The position numbers were made by a program, and so were the translations under genes. The notes beneath the pieces are model-generated. The model ran no database searches, was not told where the DNA came from, and saw only the letters and a program-made list of their open reading frames with translations. From positions 744,001-808,000 of the forward strand of contig NZ_JAHSTT010000001.1 in assembly GCF_019145205.1 (NCBI RefSeq): DNA of 64,000 nucleotides, given 5' to 3'. Source of the stretch: Pseudomonas khavaziana (GTDB lineage Bacteria; Pseudomonadota; Gammaproteobacteria; Pseudomonadales; Pseudomonadaceae). Every line of letters begins with the position of its first letter. Position 1 is the first letter of the stretch. Shown here piece by piece: positions 18,306 to 27,392 of the stretch.

Positions 18306-18364
18306 GTTTGCAAGCCTGATCGTTTAGTTATGCAAGCCTCCTTCGAGTACAACGAGGAGTGTTC

Positions 18365-18946
18365 ATGCTAACCCAGGAAGAGGATCAGCAGCTGGTCGAG
18401 CGCGTACAACGCGGCGACAAGCGAGCATTTGATCTGCTAGTGCTGAAATACCAGCACAAAATTCTCGGGTTGATCGTGCGGTTTGTGCACGACACCCATG
18501 AAGCGCAGGACGTTGCACAGGAAGCCTTTATCAAGGCGTACCGTGCACTGGGAAATTTCCGCGGTGATAGTGCGTTTTATACGTGGCTCTACCGCATCGC
18601 CATTAACACGGCGAAGAACTATCTGGTGTCTCGCGGCCGCCGCCCACCAGACAGTGATGTCAGTTCAGAAGATGCAGAATTTTACGATGGTGATCACGGC
18701 CTCAAAGATCTCGAGTCGCCGGAGCGTGCATTGCTGCGCGACGAGATCGAAGGCACCGTCCATCGCACAATTCAGCAACTGCCAGAAGATTTGCGTACGG
18801 CGTTAACTTTACGTGAATTTGATGGTCTGAGTTACGAAGACATTGCGAGCGTCATGCAATGTCCGGTGGGGACTGTAAGGTCACGGATTTTCCGGGCCCG
18901 GGAAGCCATCGACAAAGCCTTGCAACCTTTGTTGCAGGAAAACTAA
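18365..18946 (+). CDS. algU: Extracytoplasmic sigma factor AlgU (RpoE)
   Basis: The 193-residue sigma-70-family ECF factor matches the AlgU family throughout (MLTQEEDQQLVERV start, RALGNFRGDSAFYTWLYRI in region 2, LSYEDIASVMQCPVGTVRSR helix-turn-helix in region 4). The start at 18365 gives the standard length. A start two codons upstream is less likely. It directs envelope-stress, osmotic and alginate gene expression and is held inactive by MucA. Confidence 0.97.
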   Translation: MLTQEEDQQLVERVQRGDKRAFDLLVLKYQHKILGLIVRFVHDTHEAQDVAQEAFIKAYRALGNFRGDSAFYTWLYRIAINTAKNYLVSRGRRPPDSDVSSEDAEFYDGDHGLKDLESPERALLRDEIEGTVHRTIQQLPEDLRTALTLREFDGLSYEDIASVMQCPVGTVRSRIFRAREAIDKALQPLLQEN

Positions 18947-18978
18947 AGACAGCGGCGACAGCCAAGAGAGGAACCGCC

Positions 18979-19566
18979 ATGAGTCGTGATGCCCTGCAGG
19001 AATCGCTGTCCGCAGTGATGGATAACGAAGCGGATGAACTGGAACTTCGTCGGGTGCTCAATGCATTTGATGATGCCGAAACCCGTGATACCTGGTCTCG
19101 TTACCAAGTCGCTCGGGCGGTGATGCACAAGGATCTTCTAATCCCTCGTCTGGATATTGCTGCGGCCGTTTCTGCTGCGCTTGCTGATGAAGCCGTTCCG
19201 GCAAAAGCTGCACGGGGTCCATGGCGTAGCCTGGGTCGCCTGGCAGTAGCTGCTTCGGTCACCGTCGCTGTGCTCGCTGGTGTTCGCCTGTACAACCAGG
19301 ATGAGATTGCTGGCAACGAGTTGGCCCAACAGACCCAGCAACCGGTCATGGCCGGTCCGCAAGTCAAAGGCCCGGCCGTACTGGCAGGCTACAAGGAAAG
19401 CTCCGATACCACCGGCCCTATGGCTAATGGTGTGCTTCAAGGGCAATCCGGTTGGCAGGACCAGCGTCTTCCAGGCTACTTGCGTCAACATGCGCAGGAA
19501 TCGGCTTCGAAAGGCACTGAAAGCGCTCTGCCATACGCTCGCGCAGCAAGCCAGGAAAACCGTTGA
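18979..19566 (+). CDS. mucA: Anti-sigma factor MucA
   Basis: The 195-residue inner-membrane protein has an N-terminal anti-sigma domain (residues 1-75, LQESLSAVMDNEADELELRR). A single membrane helix lies at about 86-104, and the periplasmic tail binds MucB. It sequesters AlgU and is degraded stepwise by AlgW, MucP and ClpXP under stress. No mucoid-type truncation is present and the frame is full length. AGAGAGGAA precedes the ATG. Confidence 0.96.
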   Translation: MSRDALQESLSAVMDNEADELELRRVLNAFDDAETRDTWSRYQVARAVMHKDLLIPRLDIAAAVSAALADEAVPAKAARGPWRSLGRLAVAASVTVAVLAGVRLYNQDEIAGNELAQQTQQPVMAGPQVKGPAVLAGYKESSDTTGPMANGVLQGQSGWQDQRLPGYLRQHAQESASKGTESALPYARAASQENR

Positions 19567-19582
19567 TCCGCTAAGGAGCCCT

Positions 19583-20542
19583 ATGCGCGCCATACCGCTC
19601 CTTACGCTTTGGCTCAGTAGTTGGTTTGCACTATCCGCCCATGCCGATGAAGCCCAAGATTGGCTGACTCGACTTGGGCGTGCAGAGCAGCAGCAAAGCT
19701 TTGAAGGCACGTTTGTCTACGAACGCAATGGCAGTTTTTCTACCCATGACATCTGGCATCGCGTCCAGGATGGTCATGTACGTGAGCGCTTGTTGCAGCT
19801 CGATGGCGCTGCTCAGGAAGCCCTCAGGGTAGACGGTCGCACACAGTGCGTCAGCAGTGTCTTGGTTGCTGGCTTGGCGAGTTCTTCTGATACACCTTCG
19901 CGTGCACTCGATCCACAAAAACTCACTCAATTCTATGAATTGGCCGTTATCGGTAAATCCCGTGTGGCCGGTCGTAATGCGGTGATCGTGTCGATCAGCC
20001 CGCGTGATCAATATCGCTTTGGTTTTGAATTGCACCTGGATCGTGAAACTGCGCTGCCGCTCAAATCCTTGCTGCTCAATGATCAGGGGCAGCTGTTGGA
20101 GCGCTTTCAGTATACGCGCCTTGATACCCGCGCCGTTCCGTCCGACCAGGACTTGCAGCCTGGCCGCGAGTGTTCGCCTGTCGCTGTAGCCTCCTCTAAA
20201 GTCTCCAGCACGCCTGTCACCCAGGTGTGGCATCTGGATTGGCTGCCGCCTGGCTTCCAGCAGATCAGTGCTGTCACGCGCAAAGATACCCAAACCAAAG
20301 CCACCGTCGATAGCCTGATGTATGACGATGGGCTCGCGCGTTTTTCTGTGTTTCTGGAGTCAGCAAAAGGTGCTGATGTGAATGAAACCCGTGCTCAGCT
20401 TGGGCCAACCGTAGCCGTATCCCGACGTTTGAATACGGTGGAAGGTGAAATGATGGTGACGGTGGTGGGCGAAATCCCTATTGGCACTGCTGAGCGTATC
20501 GCCTTATCGGTGCGTAGTGGAAAGGCTGCTGCCAAGCCATGA
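19583..20542 (+). CDS. mucB: Periplasmic AlgU regulator MucB (RseB)
   Basis: The 319-residue protein has a signal peptide (about residues 1-21, ALSAHA cleavage). It has the two-domain lipoprotein-fold architecture of MucB/RseB, with SFEGTFVYERNG near the start. It binds the periplasmic part of MucA and shields it from AlgW until lipid-type signals release it. AAGGAG precedes the ATG. The gene that follows in P. aeruginosa, mucC, is absent here. Confidence 0.95.
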   Translation: MRAIPLLTLWLSSWFALSAHADEAQDWLTRLGRAEQQQSFEGTFVYERNGSFSTHDIWHRVQDGHVRERLLQLDGAAQEALRVDGRTQCVSSVLVAGLASSSDTPSRALDPQKLTQFYELAVIGKSRVAGRNAVIVSISPRDQYRFGFELHLDRETALPLKSLLLNDQGQLLERFQYTRLDTRAVPSDQDLQPGRECSPVAVASSKVSSTPVTQVWHLDWLPPGFQQISAVTRKDTQTKATVDSLMYDDGLARFSVFLESAKGADVNETRAQLGPTVAVSRRLNTVEGEMMVTVVGEIPIGTAERIALSVRSGKAAAKP

Positions 20543-20777
20543 ACTTGTTAATCCTGCGTTCATGCTGATCTTTCAATCTGTGCCCAACTTTGGTTGGGTA
20601 CTGAGCGTATGAAATCTCTGGATCAGCATTTTCACTTGCAAAAACTCCCTATGTTTTTTATAGGTCAGGGTTTGATGGCCCTGGCCTTGTTTTGTTCGCG
20701 GGACAAAAGTGCCGGTCGCAGTCTCCGGCATTTATTGAACCCTGTCGCTTAACCCTGCTCGTCGTAACGGGAGCTGT

Positions 20778-22214
20778 ATGTCGATACCACGTTTGAAGTC
20801 TTACCTATCCATAGTCGCCACGGTGCTGGTGCTGGGTCAGGCCTTGCCTGCGCAAGCAGTCGAACTGCCTGACTTCACCCAATTGGTGGAGCAGGCCTCG
20901 CCTGCGGTGGTGAACATCAGTACCACGCAAAAACTGCCGGATCGCAAAGTATCGAACCAGCAGATGCCGGATCTGGAAGGCTTGCCGCCCATGCTGCGCG
21001 AGTTCTTCGAGCGCGGCATGCCGCAACCACGCGCCCCTCGTGGCGGCGGTGGTCAGCGCGAAGCCCAGTCGCTGGGTTCCGGCTTCATCATCTCGCCCGA
21101 TGGCTATATCCTCACCAACAATCACGTGATTGCCGATGCCGACGAAATTCTCGTACGCCTGGCTGATCGCAGTGAGCTCAAGGCCAAGCTGATCGGCACC
21201 GACCCACGCTCTGACGTAGCGCTGCTGAAAATCGATGGCAAGGACTTGCCGGTCCTCAAGCTCGGTAAATCCCAGGACTTGAAAGCCGGCCAGTGGGTGG
21301 TAGCCATCGGTTCACCGTTCGGCTTCGACCATACGGTTACCCAGGGCATTGTCAGTGCCATCGGTCGCAGCCTGCCGAATGAAAACTACGTACCGTTCAT
21401 CCAGACCGACGTGCCGATCAACCCGGGCAATTCCGGTGGTCCGTTGTTCAACCTGGCTGGCGAAGTCGTGGGGATCAACTCGCAGATCTACACGCGCTCC
21501 GGTGGTTTCATGGGCGTTTCCTTTGCGATCCCGATCGACGTGGCCATGGACGTTTCCAACCAGTTGAAGAGCGGTGGCAAGGTCAGCCGGGGTTGGTTGG
21601 GTGTGGTCATCCAGGAAGTGAACAAGGATCTGGCTGAGTCCTTCGGCCTCGACAAGCCGGCCGGTGCGCTGGTTGCACAGATTCAGGACAATGGCCCTGC
21701 AGCCAAGGGCGGCCTGAAAGTCGGCGACGTGATCCTGAGCATGAACGGCCAGCCAATCATCATGTCGGCCGACCTGCCTCATCTGGTCGGCGCGCTCAAG
21801 GCTGGCGGCAAAGCCAAGCTGGAAGTGATCCGTGACGGCAAGCGTCAGAACGTTGAGCTGACCGTCGGCGCCATCCCGGAAGAAGGTGCGACCCTGGATG
21901 CCCTGGGCAATGCCAAGCCAGGTGCCGAGCGCAGCAGCAACCGCCTGGGTATTGCCGTGGTTGAGCTGACCGCCGAGCAGAAGAAAACCTTCGACCTGCA
22001 GAGCGGTGTCGTCATCAAGGAAGTCCAGGACGGCCCGGCCGCCTTGATCGGCCTGCAGCCTGGCGACGTCATCACCCATCTGAACAACCAGGCGATCGAC
22101 TCTACCAAGGAATTCACCGACATCGCCAAGGCGTTGCCGAAGAATCGTTCGGTGTCGATGCGCGTCCTGCGTCAAGGTCGAGCCAGCTTCATCACCTTCA
22201 AGCTGGCGGAGTAA
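20778..22214 (+). CDS. mucD: Periplasmic serine protease MucD (DegP/HtrA family)
   Basis: The 478-residue precursor has a signal peptide (about 1-27). The chymotrypsin-like triad is H116 (TNNHVIAD), D146 (DPRSDVALL) and S219 (NPGNSGGPLF). Two PDZ domains follow, at about 265-355 and 385-475. It degrades misfolded envelope proteins and dampens AlgU activation. It lies 235 bases after mucB and could have its own promoter. A strong terminator follows. Confidence 0.97.
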   Translation: MSIPRLKSYLSIVATVLVLGQALPAQAVELPDFTQLVEQASPAVVNISTTQKLPDRKVSNQQMPDLEGLPPMLREFFERGMPQPRAPRGGGGQREAQSLGSGFIISPDGYILTNNHVIADADEILVRLADRSELKAKLIGTDPRSDVALLKIDGKDLPVLKLGKSQDLKAGQWVVAIGSPFGFDHTVTQGIVSAIGRSLPNENYVPFIQTDVPINPGNSGGPLFNLAGEVVGINSQIYTRSGGFMGVSFAIPIDVAMDVSNQLKSGGKVSRGWLGVVIQEVNKDLAESFGLDKPAGALVAQIQDNGPAAKGGLKVGDVILSMNGQPIIMSADLPHLVGALKAGGKAKLEVIRDGKRQNVELTVGAIPEEGATLDALGNAKPGAERSSNRLGIAVVELTAEQKKTFDLQSGVVIKEVQDGPAALIGLQPGDVITHLNNQAIDSTKEFTDIAKALPKNRSVSMRVLRQGRASFITFKLAE

Positions 22215-22233
22215 TCTACTAGCCCACAAAAAA

Positions 22234-22268
22234 GCCCCGCTGTCGGTTAACGACAGCGGGGCTTTTTT
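22234..22268. terminator. Terminator of the algU-mucABD operon
   Basis: A perfect 12-bp stem (22234-22245 with 22251-22262) with a GTTAA loop is flanked by A6 and T6. It serves both mucD and the convergent protease gene. Confidence 0.95.
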
Positions 22269-22281
22269 GTGGCTGATGGGT

Positions 22282-23715
22282 TTAGCTCATCATGCCTTTG
22301 ACCAAGCGCTCCTGTTCGATCAGCTCACGCTGGCGGGCATCGATGCGCGAGGACAGTGGGAAATTATTGCCGGCGCGGCGCTTGGCAAAGTCCAACTGCT
22401 GGATGGCTTGCTGGAAATCACCCACCAGGGCGAAGTATTCGGCACGAGCCTGGTGCAGGCCGATGATGTTGCCGGATAAGCCGCGGGTCTCGGCGACCTG
22501 ATACCACACGTCCGGATCGTCCGGGCGGGACTTGAGCAGCCCGTCCAATGCTTTCTCCGCATCGGCGGTGCGGTTCTGCTTAAGCAACAAGTCCACTCGC
22601 ACCTGATTCAGCGGGTAGTTGCTGGGATACTGGGTGAGCATGCGGTCGGTACGTTGCTGTGCGTCCGGCATGCGGTTGCTGGTGATGTCCAGCTCGATCT
22701 GCGCCAGGTTGTAGGTGATATCGTTGGGCGCCTTGGCCAGCAGCGGTGCCAGGCTCTCCCGTGCTTCCTTGAGCTGGGTGCCCTTGATCTGTGCGATGGC
22801 CAGGCCGTATCGCGCCACATCGTTCTTGGGGTTCTCGTCCAACTGTGCCTGGAAGCGCTTGGCGGCGAGACCTGGCGTGTCTTCGTACTTCAATTGCACC
22901 CGTGCGCGAATCAACTGATAGCGCAGGCTGTCTTCCTTGCCGCCGGGTTTGGCCTGCTCGGCGCGGTTACGGGTATCGGCGATCCGCGATTCAGTCACCG
23001 GGTGAGTCAGCAGGAATTCCGGTGGCTTGGCGTCGAAGCGGTATTGGCGCATCAGGCGTTCGAACATGGTCGGCATGGAGCGTGGGTCGTAGCCGGCTTT
23101 CTCCAGGTTGAGGATGCCGATACGGTCGGCCTCCTGTTCGTTCTGCCGGGAGAATCGGCGTTGTTCCTGGATCGCTGCGGCTTGTGAGCCGGCAATCGCG
23201 GCGATACCCGCGTCGCCTGCACCCGCGGCGGCGGCGATGATACCGCCGAGCAGGGCGGCCATCATCGGCAGCTGCATGCGTGACTGCGCTTCCACGCCCC
23301 GGGCGAAGTGGCGCTGGGACAAGTGCGCCAGTTCGTGGGCCAGTACCGACGCGTATTCACCTTCGGTCTGGGCATTGAGGAACAAGCCGCCGTTGACTCC
23401 GACGATCCCGCCAGGTGCCGCAAAGGCATTGAGCTGCGGGCTGTTGATCAGGATGAATTCCAGGCGCCGGTCGTTGACCTGGCTGGTCTCTACCAGCTTG
23501 TACACGCTGGTTTCGACGTAATCCTTGAGTTGTGGGTCATTGAGCTGAGACACCTGGCCGCGCAGGTAGGCCAGCCAGGCGCGGCCCAGTTGGTATTCCT
23601 GTTGGGGCGAGACAATGGCAGAACTGGCGTCGCCAAGTGACGGCAGCTCGTCAGCGAAGGCCGGGGAGGCCAGCAGGCAGGCCAGCGTCAGCAGGGTAGG
23701 GCGCAAAAAAGTCAT
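22282..23715 (-). CDS. M48 periplasmic metalloprotease with TPR repeats (BepA-like)
   Basis: The 477-residue precursor has a signal peptide (about 1-22, ASPAFA). The zinc motif is HELAH with H127, E128 and H131, and the likely third ligand is E195 in EQEADRIG. The C-terminal 200 residues are TPR-like helices. BepA/YfgC proteins assist LptD maturation and remove stalled outer-membrane proteins, which fits the location next to the AlgU operon. The ATG at 23715 is preferred over a TTG two codons upstream. Confidence 0.9.
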   Translation of the reverse strand: MTFLRPTLLTLACLLASPAFADELPSLGDASSAIVSPQQEYQLGRAWLAYLRGQVSQLNDPQLKDYVETSVYKLVETSQVNDRRLEFILINSPQLNAFAAPGGIVGVNGGLFLNAQTEGEYASVLAHELAHLSQRHFARGVEAQSRMQLPMMAALLGGIIAAAAGAGDAGIAAIAGSQAAAIQEQRRFSRQNEQEADRIGILNLEKAGYDPRSMPTMFERLMRQYRFDAKPPEFLLTHPVTESRIADTRNRAEQAKPGGKEDSLRYQLIRARVQLKYEDTPGLAAKRFQAQLDENPKNDVARYGLAIAQIKGTQLKEARESLAPLLAKAPNDITYNLAQIELDITSNRMPDAQQRTDRMLTQYPSNYPLNQVRVDLLLKQNRTADAEKALDGLLKSRPDDPDVWYQVAETRGLSGNIIGLHQARAEYFALVGDFQQAIQQLDFAKRRAGNNFPLSSRIDARQRELIEQERLVKGMMS

Positions 23716-23810
23716 GCACAAAGCCTTTCGACAAAGAGCTTACTGTAGCCGGACACTGAGCTTGGGACCAGATATTCTAAGCAACCCAAATGTTTGCCTG
23801 GAGTAACACC

Positions 23811-24050
23811 ATGACCGACGCTGCAGCCTTTGACGCCGAACTCGATGCCAGCGGCCTCAACTGCCCGCTGCCTCTGCTCAAGGCCAAGCTGGAACTCAAT
23901 CGTTTGGCTAGCGGGGACGTGCTTAAAGTGATCGCCACCGATGCAGGTTCCCAACGCGATTTTCGCACCTTTGCCAAACTGGCGGGCCATACGTTGGTTC
24001 GGGAAGAAGAGGCAGCTGGCGTTTACCGCTATTGGTTGCGCAAGGCCTGA
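23811..24050 (+). CDS. tusA: TusA-family sulfurtransferase
   Basis: The 79-residue protein has the CPLP motif (Cys18 in LNCPLPLLKAK) that defines TusA/SirA proteins. The Cys relays persulfide sulfur for tRNA thiolation or related pathways. The ATG at 23811 is preceded by TGGAG. Pseudomonas has more than one TusA-type protein, so this copy may not be the tRNA-specific one. It is divergent from the BepA-like protease and convergent with bcp. Confidence 0.85.
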   Translation: MTDAAAFDAELDASGLNCPLPLLKAKLELNRLASGDVLKVIATDAGSQRDFRTFAKLAGHTLVREEEAAGVYRYWLRKA

Positions 24051-24059
24051 AGGCCTTGC
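24040..24059. terminator. Palindrome over the tusA stop codon, possible shared terminator
   Basis: A perfect 9-bp stem (GCAAGGCCT with AGGCCTTGC) around two bases overlaps the tusA stop. It lies 11 bases from the end of convergent bcp. It lacks a T tract, so termination activity is uncertain. Confidence 0.4.
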
Positions 24060-24069
24060 AAGCGCGAGA

Positions 24070-24543
24070 TCAGGCCTTGTTCAGCGCCTGCGCCGCGGCC
24101 AGGACCGCATCCACATGCCCCGGTACTTTCACGCCCCGCCATTCCTGACGCAGCACACCTTCGCTGTCGATCAGGAAGGTGCTGCGATCCACGCCCAGGT
24201 ATTCCTTGCCGTACAGCTTCTTCAGCTTGATCACATCGAATAGCTGGCAAACCGCCTCGTCTTTATCGCTGATCAGCTCGAAGGGGAATTGCTGCTTGCC
24301 CTTGAAGTTCTCGTGGGACTTGACGCTGTCACGCGACACACCAAACACCTCGGTGTTGGCCACTTTGAACGCTGCGTACTGGTCACGAAAACCCTGGCCT
24401 TCAGTGGTGCAGCCTGGGGTGCTGTCCTTCGGGTAGAAGTAGATCACCACTTGCTTGCCCTTGAGGGCCGCGAGGCTGAAAGTCTGGCCGCTGGTGGCCT
24501 GGGCTTCGAAATCGGCCACGGGTTTGTCGATGGCTACCGGCAT
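24070..24543 (-). CDS. bcp: Thioredoxin-dependent peroxiredoxin (BCP/PrxQ)
   Basis: The 157-residue thiol peroxidase has peroxidatic C45 in the PKDSTPGCTTE motif. The resolving Cys five residues later, as in E. coli Bcp, is absent (Gln there). The only other Cys is C99 in AVCQLF, the position used by the alpha-3 subtype of this family. It reduces H2O2 and organic peroxides at the expense of thioredoxin. Ten bases separate it from upstream gcvR, and the pair is a usual Pseudomonas arrangement. Confidence 0.93.
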   Translation of the reverse strand: MPVAIDKPVADFEAQATSGQTFSLAALKGKQVVIYFYPKDSTPGCTTEGQGFRDQYAAFKVANTEVFGVSRDSVKSHENFKGKQQFPFELISDKDEAVCQLFDVIKLKKLYGKEYLGVDRSTFLIDSEGVLRQEWRGVKVPGHVDAVLAAAQALNKA

Positions 24544-24553
24544 GGGTGTTTCC

Positions 24554-25114
24554 TTACATTGGGTTCTGTGGGCGCCATGGCTCGATCAAGGCGTCGAGGT
24601 TCAGGGCATCGGCGAAGTCCAGGAACTGGTCGCGCAACCAGCTGATCTGCACGCCGGCCGGCAGGGTCACGGTGAACGTGGCGTTGAGCATGGTGCCGCC
24701 GGTCTGTGGCGCCTGGTAGGTGTCGCAGGTCAGGTTTTCCAGCTCGACGTTGTGGTCGATGAAGAACTGGCACAACTCGTTGACGATGTCCGAGCGGTAG
24801 GCCGAACTGACATACGCTACATAAGGCAGGGCCTGCGGGCGATTTTCCAGGGCGGCGCTGCGCACCACGTTGACAGTGAAGTCGTGTTTCTTGGCCAGGC
24901 CCGGCAGGCCGGTTTCCAGACGCGCCAAGGCGTCCCAGGAGCCGGAGATCTGCAAGACCAGCGCACTGCACTCGCCGTGGCGGGTCAGGCGCGAGGTCAC
25001 GACGGCGCAGCGGTTTTCATGGCTGGCGCGGCACAGGACGTTGGTCAGCTCCATGGGGTTGGCGCCGAGGGCACTGATAACAAGGAATTGTTCGCGAACT
25101 GTGGGGGTGGACAT
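24554..25114 (-). CDS. gcvR: Glycine cleavage system regulatory protein GcvR-like (two ACT domains)
   Basis: The 186-residue protein has two tandem ACT domains. The first begins at EQFLVISALGANPMELTNVL and the second at about residue 95 with YVSSAYRSDIVNELCQF. This is the GcvR organisation. In E. coli GcvR binds GcvA to repress the glycine-cleavage operon when glycine is low. Here the partner is not in the window. It is probably cotranscribed with bcp and divergent from dapA. Confidence 0.88.
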   Translation of the reverse strand: MSTPTVREQFLVISALGANPMELTNVLCRASHENRCAVVTSRLTRHGECSALVLQISGSWDALARLETGLPGLAKKHDFTVNVVRSAALENRPQALPYVAYVSSAYRSDIVNELCQFFIDHNVELENLTCDTYQAPQTGGTMLNATFTVTLPAGVQISWLRDQFLDFADALNLDALIEPWRPQNPM

Positions 25115-25376
25115 GCAGCCTTCCTAAAGCGATGAGCGGTCGATACTGTGTGGGCCGTATCGATCAAAGGATGAAGGGTAGCGAAAACCGTCGCCAAGGG
25201 CTAGGAGGTGGCGTTTTCATTGTGTGATCGGTCGGCTTGCGGCAGTGCTTTGGCCCAATGATGGCATTGCCCGACGTTTAGTTGGTCCAGAACGCATCCT
25301 CACGCGGTACTTCGCTTGTACAAGCATCTTGGCGCCAGTACCATTACGGCTCTCTTTTTCCGGCAGGAGCGGTTGC

Positions 25377-26255
25377 ATGATTGCGGGCAGTATGGTGGCA
25401 CTGGTCACACCCATGGATGCACAAGGTCGTCTCGACTGGGACAGCCTGGGCAAACTGGTGGACTTCCACCTGCAAGAGGGCACCAACGCCATTGTGGCGG
25501 TCGGCACCACAGGTGAATCGGCCACTCTCGATGTGGAAGAGCACATCCAGGTGATCGAATTCGTCGTCAAGCGCGTCGCGGGCCGCATTGCCGTGATCGC
25601 CGGTACGGGCGCCAACTCGACGCGTGAAGCGATCGAGCTGACCAAAAACGCCAAGAAGGCCGGCGCCGACGCTTGCCTGCTGGTAACCCCGTACTACAAC
25701 AAGCCGACCCAGGAAGGCTTGTACCAGCACTTCAAAGCCATCGCCGAAGCCGTCCAGATCCCGCAGATCCTCTATAACGTACCGGGTCGCACCGCGTGCG
25801 ACATGAAGGCCGAGACCGTGATCCGCCTGTCCACCGTGCCGAACATTATCGGCATCAAGGAAGCCACCGGCGACCTGCAGCGCGCCAAGGACATCCTGGC
25901 CGGCGTGAGCAGCGACTTCCTGGTGTATTCCGGTGACGACGCCACCGCTGTCGAATTGATCCTGCTGGGTGGCAAGGGCAACATCTCCGTGACCGCCAAC
26001 GTGGCCCCGCGTGCCATGAGCGACATGTGCGCCGCCGCCATCGCTGGCGATGCCGCGACGGCCCGTGCGATCCACGAGAAGCTGATGCCGCTCAACAAGA
26101 CACTGTTTATCGAATCCAATCCTATTCCCGTGAAGTGGGCGCTGTTTGAGATGGGCCTGATGCCGGACGGTATCCGTCTGCCGCTCACCCGCCTCAGCGA
26201 AGCCTGTCACGAACCGCTGCGACAGGCCCTGCGCCAGTCCGGCGTCCTGGTTTAA
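25377..26255 (+). CDS. dapA: 4-hydroxy-tetrahydrodipicolinate synthase
   Basis: The 292-residue class I aldolase-type enzyme condenses pyruvate with aspartate semialdehyde in lysine and diaminopimelate synthesis. Schiff-base K161, Y133, Y107, T44/T45 and R138 are all present, matching E. coli numbering. CAGGAG precedes the ATG at 25377. The in-frame extension to 25224 is not protein-like. bamC follows after 17 bases, a linkage conserved in gamma-proteobacteria. Confidence 0.98.
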   Translation: MIAGSMVALVTPMDAQGRLDWDSLGKLVDFHLQEGTNAIVAVGTTGESATLDVEEHIQVIEFVVKRVAGRIAVIAGTGANSTREAIELTKNAKKAGADACLLVTPYYNKPTQEGLYQHFKAIAEAVQIPQILYNVPGRTACDMKAETVIRLSTVPNIIGIKEATGDLQRAKDILAGVSSDFLVYSGDDATAVELILLGGKGNISVTANVAPRAMSDMCAAAIAGDAATARAIHEKLMPLNKTLFIESNPIPVKWALFEMGLMPDGIRLPLTRLSEACHEPLRQALRQSGVLV

Positions 26256-26272
26256 TTGAGGAAGCACTACGC

Positions 26273-27388
26273 ATGAAGCGATTGGCCGGACTTTCCGCAC
26301 TTGCCTTGATTATCTCCAGCACCAGTGGCTGCGGTTGGGTATGGGGCCCGGAAGGCTACTTCCGTGACCGTGGCAGCGATTACCTGGAAGCGCAAGCAAC
26401 CAAACCGATGCAACTGCCGCCTGATGTCAATGTCGCCAAGCGCCTTGACCCGTTGCTGCCGATTCCACGCAACGTCGCCGACGACACCGTCAAGGGCGAA
26501 TACGTGGTACCGCGTCCACAGCCGATTACCGCAGTGGCGGATGCCAGCGACTACAGCCTGCAGAAAAGCGGCGACAACCGCTGGATCGTGGCCCAGCGCC
26601 CACCCGCCGAAGTCTGGCCGGTTGCGGTGCAGTTCTTCCAGGACAACGGTTTTAGCATCGACCAGCAACGCCCGCAGACCGGTGAGTTCACCACGGCGTG
26701 GCAGCAAGGTCGCGAGCTGTCCGCGAACATGGCCCAGCGCCTGTTGGCCGGCGGTGTAGCCGCCGACAGCGAAGCCCGTGTGCGGGTACGCATCGAGCCA
26801 GGCGTGCAGCGCAATACCAGTGAAGTCTATGTGGTCAGCGCCGAGCGTCCTGCCGGCAGCACGGCCAACGTTGATTTCACACCACGCTCGGTTAATACCG
26901 GCGTCGATGTCGCGCTGGTCGACGAGATGCTGGCCAGCATGAGCCGTATCTCCGAGAAGGGCGGTTCCGTTTCCCTGCTCGCCGCCCGTGATTACGACAC
27001 GCCTAACCGTGTCAGCCTCACCGAAGACGGCAGCGGCAACGTCGTACTCAACCTGGGTGAAGACCTCGATCGCGCCTGGGCCAGTGTTGGTCGCGCGTTG
27101 GAGCAGGGCCCTTGGCGTGTTGAAGACATCAACCGCAGCCTGGGCCTGTACTACATCAACGTGGCTGAAAAGGCCGAGAAGAAAGACGACGAGCCAGGTT
27201 TCTTCGGCAAATTGTTCGGCAGCACGCCGACCAAGGAAGAGGTTGAAACCCGCGCCGAGCGTTACCAGGTTCGTTTGAGCAAGGTGGGCGAGAGCGTGCA
27301 AGTCACCGTCGAGAAGAACATCAACACCGTCGCGCCAGCTGAAACAGCGCGCAAAGTGTTGGGCGTGATTCAAGACAACCTGGGCTGA
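26273..27388 (+). CDS. bamC: Outer-membrane assembly lipoprotein BamC
   Basis: The 371-residue lipoprotein has a lipobox at ISSTSGC (Cys20). An unstructured segment that wraps BamD is followed by two helix-grip domains (about 100-215 and 240-370). It is a peripheral part of the BAM complex that inserts beta-barrels, including autotransporters such as the one at 0.6-2.9 kb. A GAGG site precedes the ATG. The MBL gene starts five bases after its stop. Confidence 0.95.
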   Translation: MKRLAGLSALALIISSTSGCGWVWGPEGYFRDRGSDYLEAQATKPMQLPPDVNVAKRLDPLLPIPRNVADDTVKGEYVVPRPQPITAVADASDYSLQKSGDNRWIVAQRPPAEVWPVAVQFFQDNGFSIDQQRPQTGEFTTAWQQGRELSANMAQRLLAGGVAADSEARVRVRIEPGVQRNTSEVYVVSAERPAGSTANVDFTPRSVNTGVDVALVDEMLASMSRISEKGGSVSLLAARDYDTPNRVSLTEDGSGNVVLNLGEDLDRAWASVGRALEQGPWRVEDINRSLGLYYINVAEKAEKKDDEPGFFGKLFGSTPTKEEVETRAERYQVRLSKVGESVQVTVEKNINTVAPAETARKVLGVIQDNLG

Positions 27389-27392
27389 TCCG

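Larger units (their letters stand above)
17904..18364. other. Regulatory region between nadB and algU
   Basis: This 461-base divergent region has no convincing gene. Short plus-strand frames here lack ribosome binding sites and are not protein-like. It contains at least two AlgU-type promoter sequences, annotated separately. Confidence 0.7.

Noticed and set aside
20543..20777. Possible mucC between mucB and mucD
   Set aside because: Only 235 bases are available and the longest plausible frame is about 16 codons. mucC is absent here.
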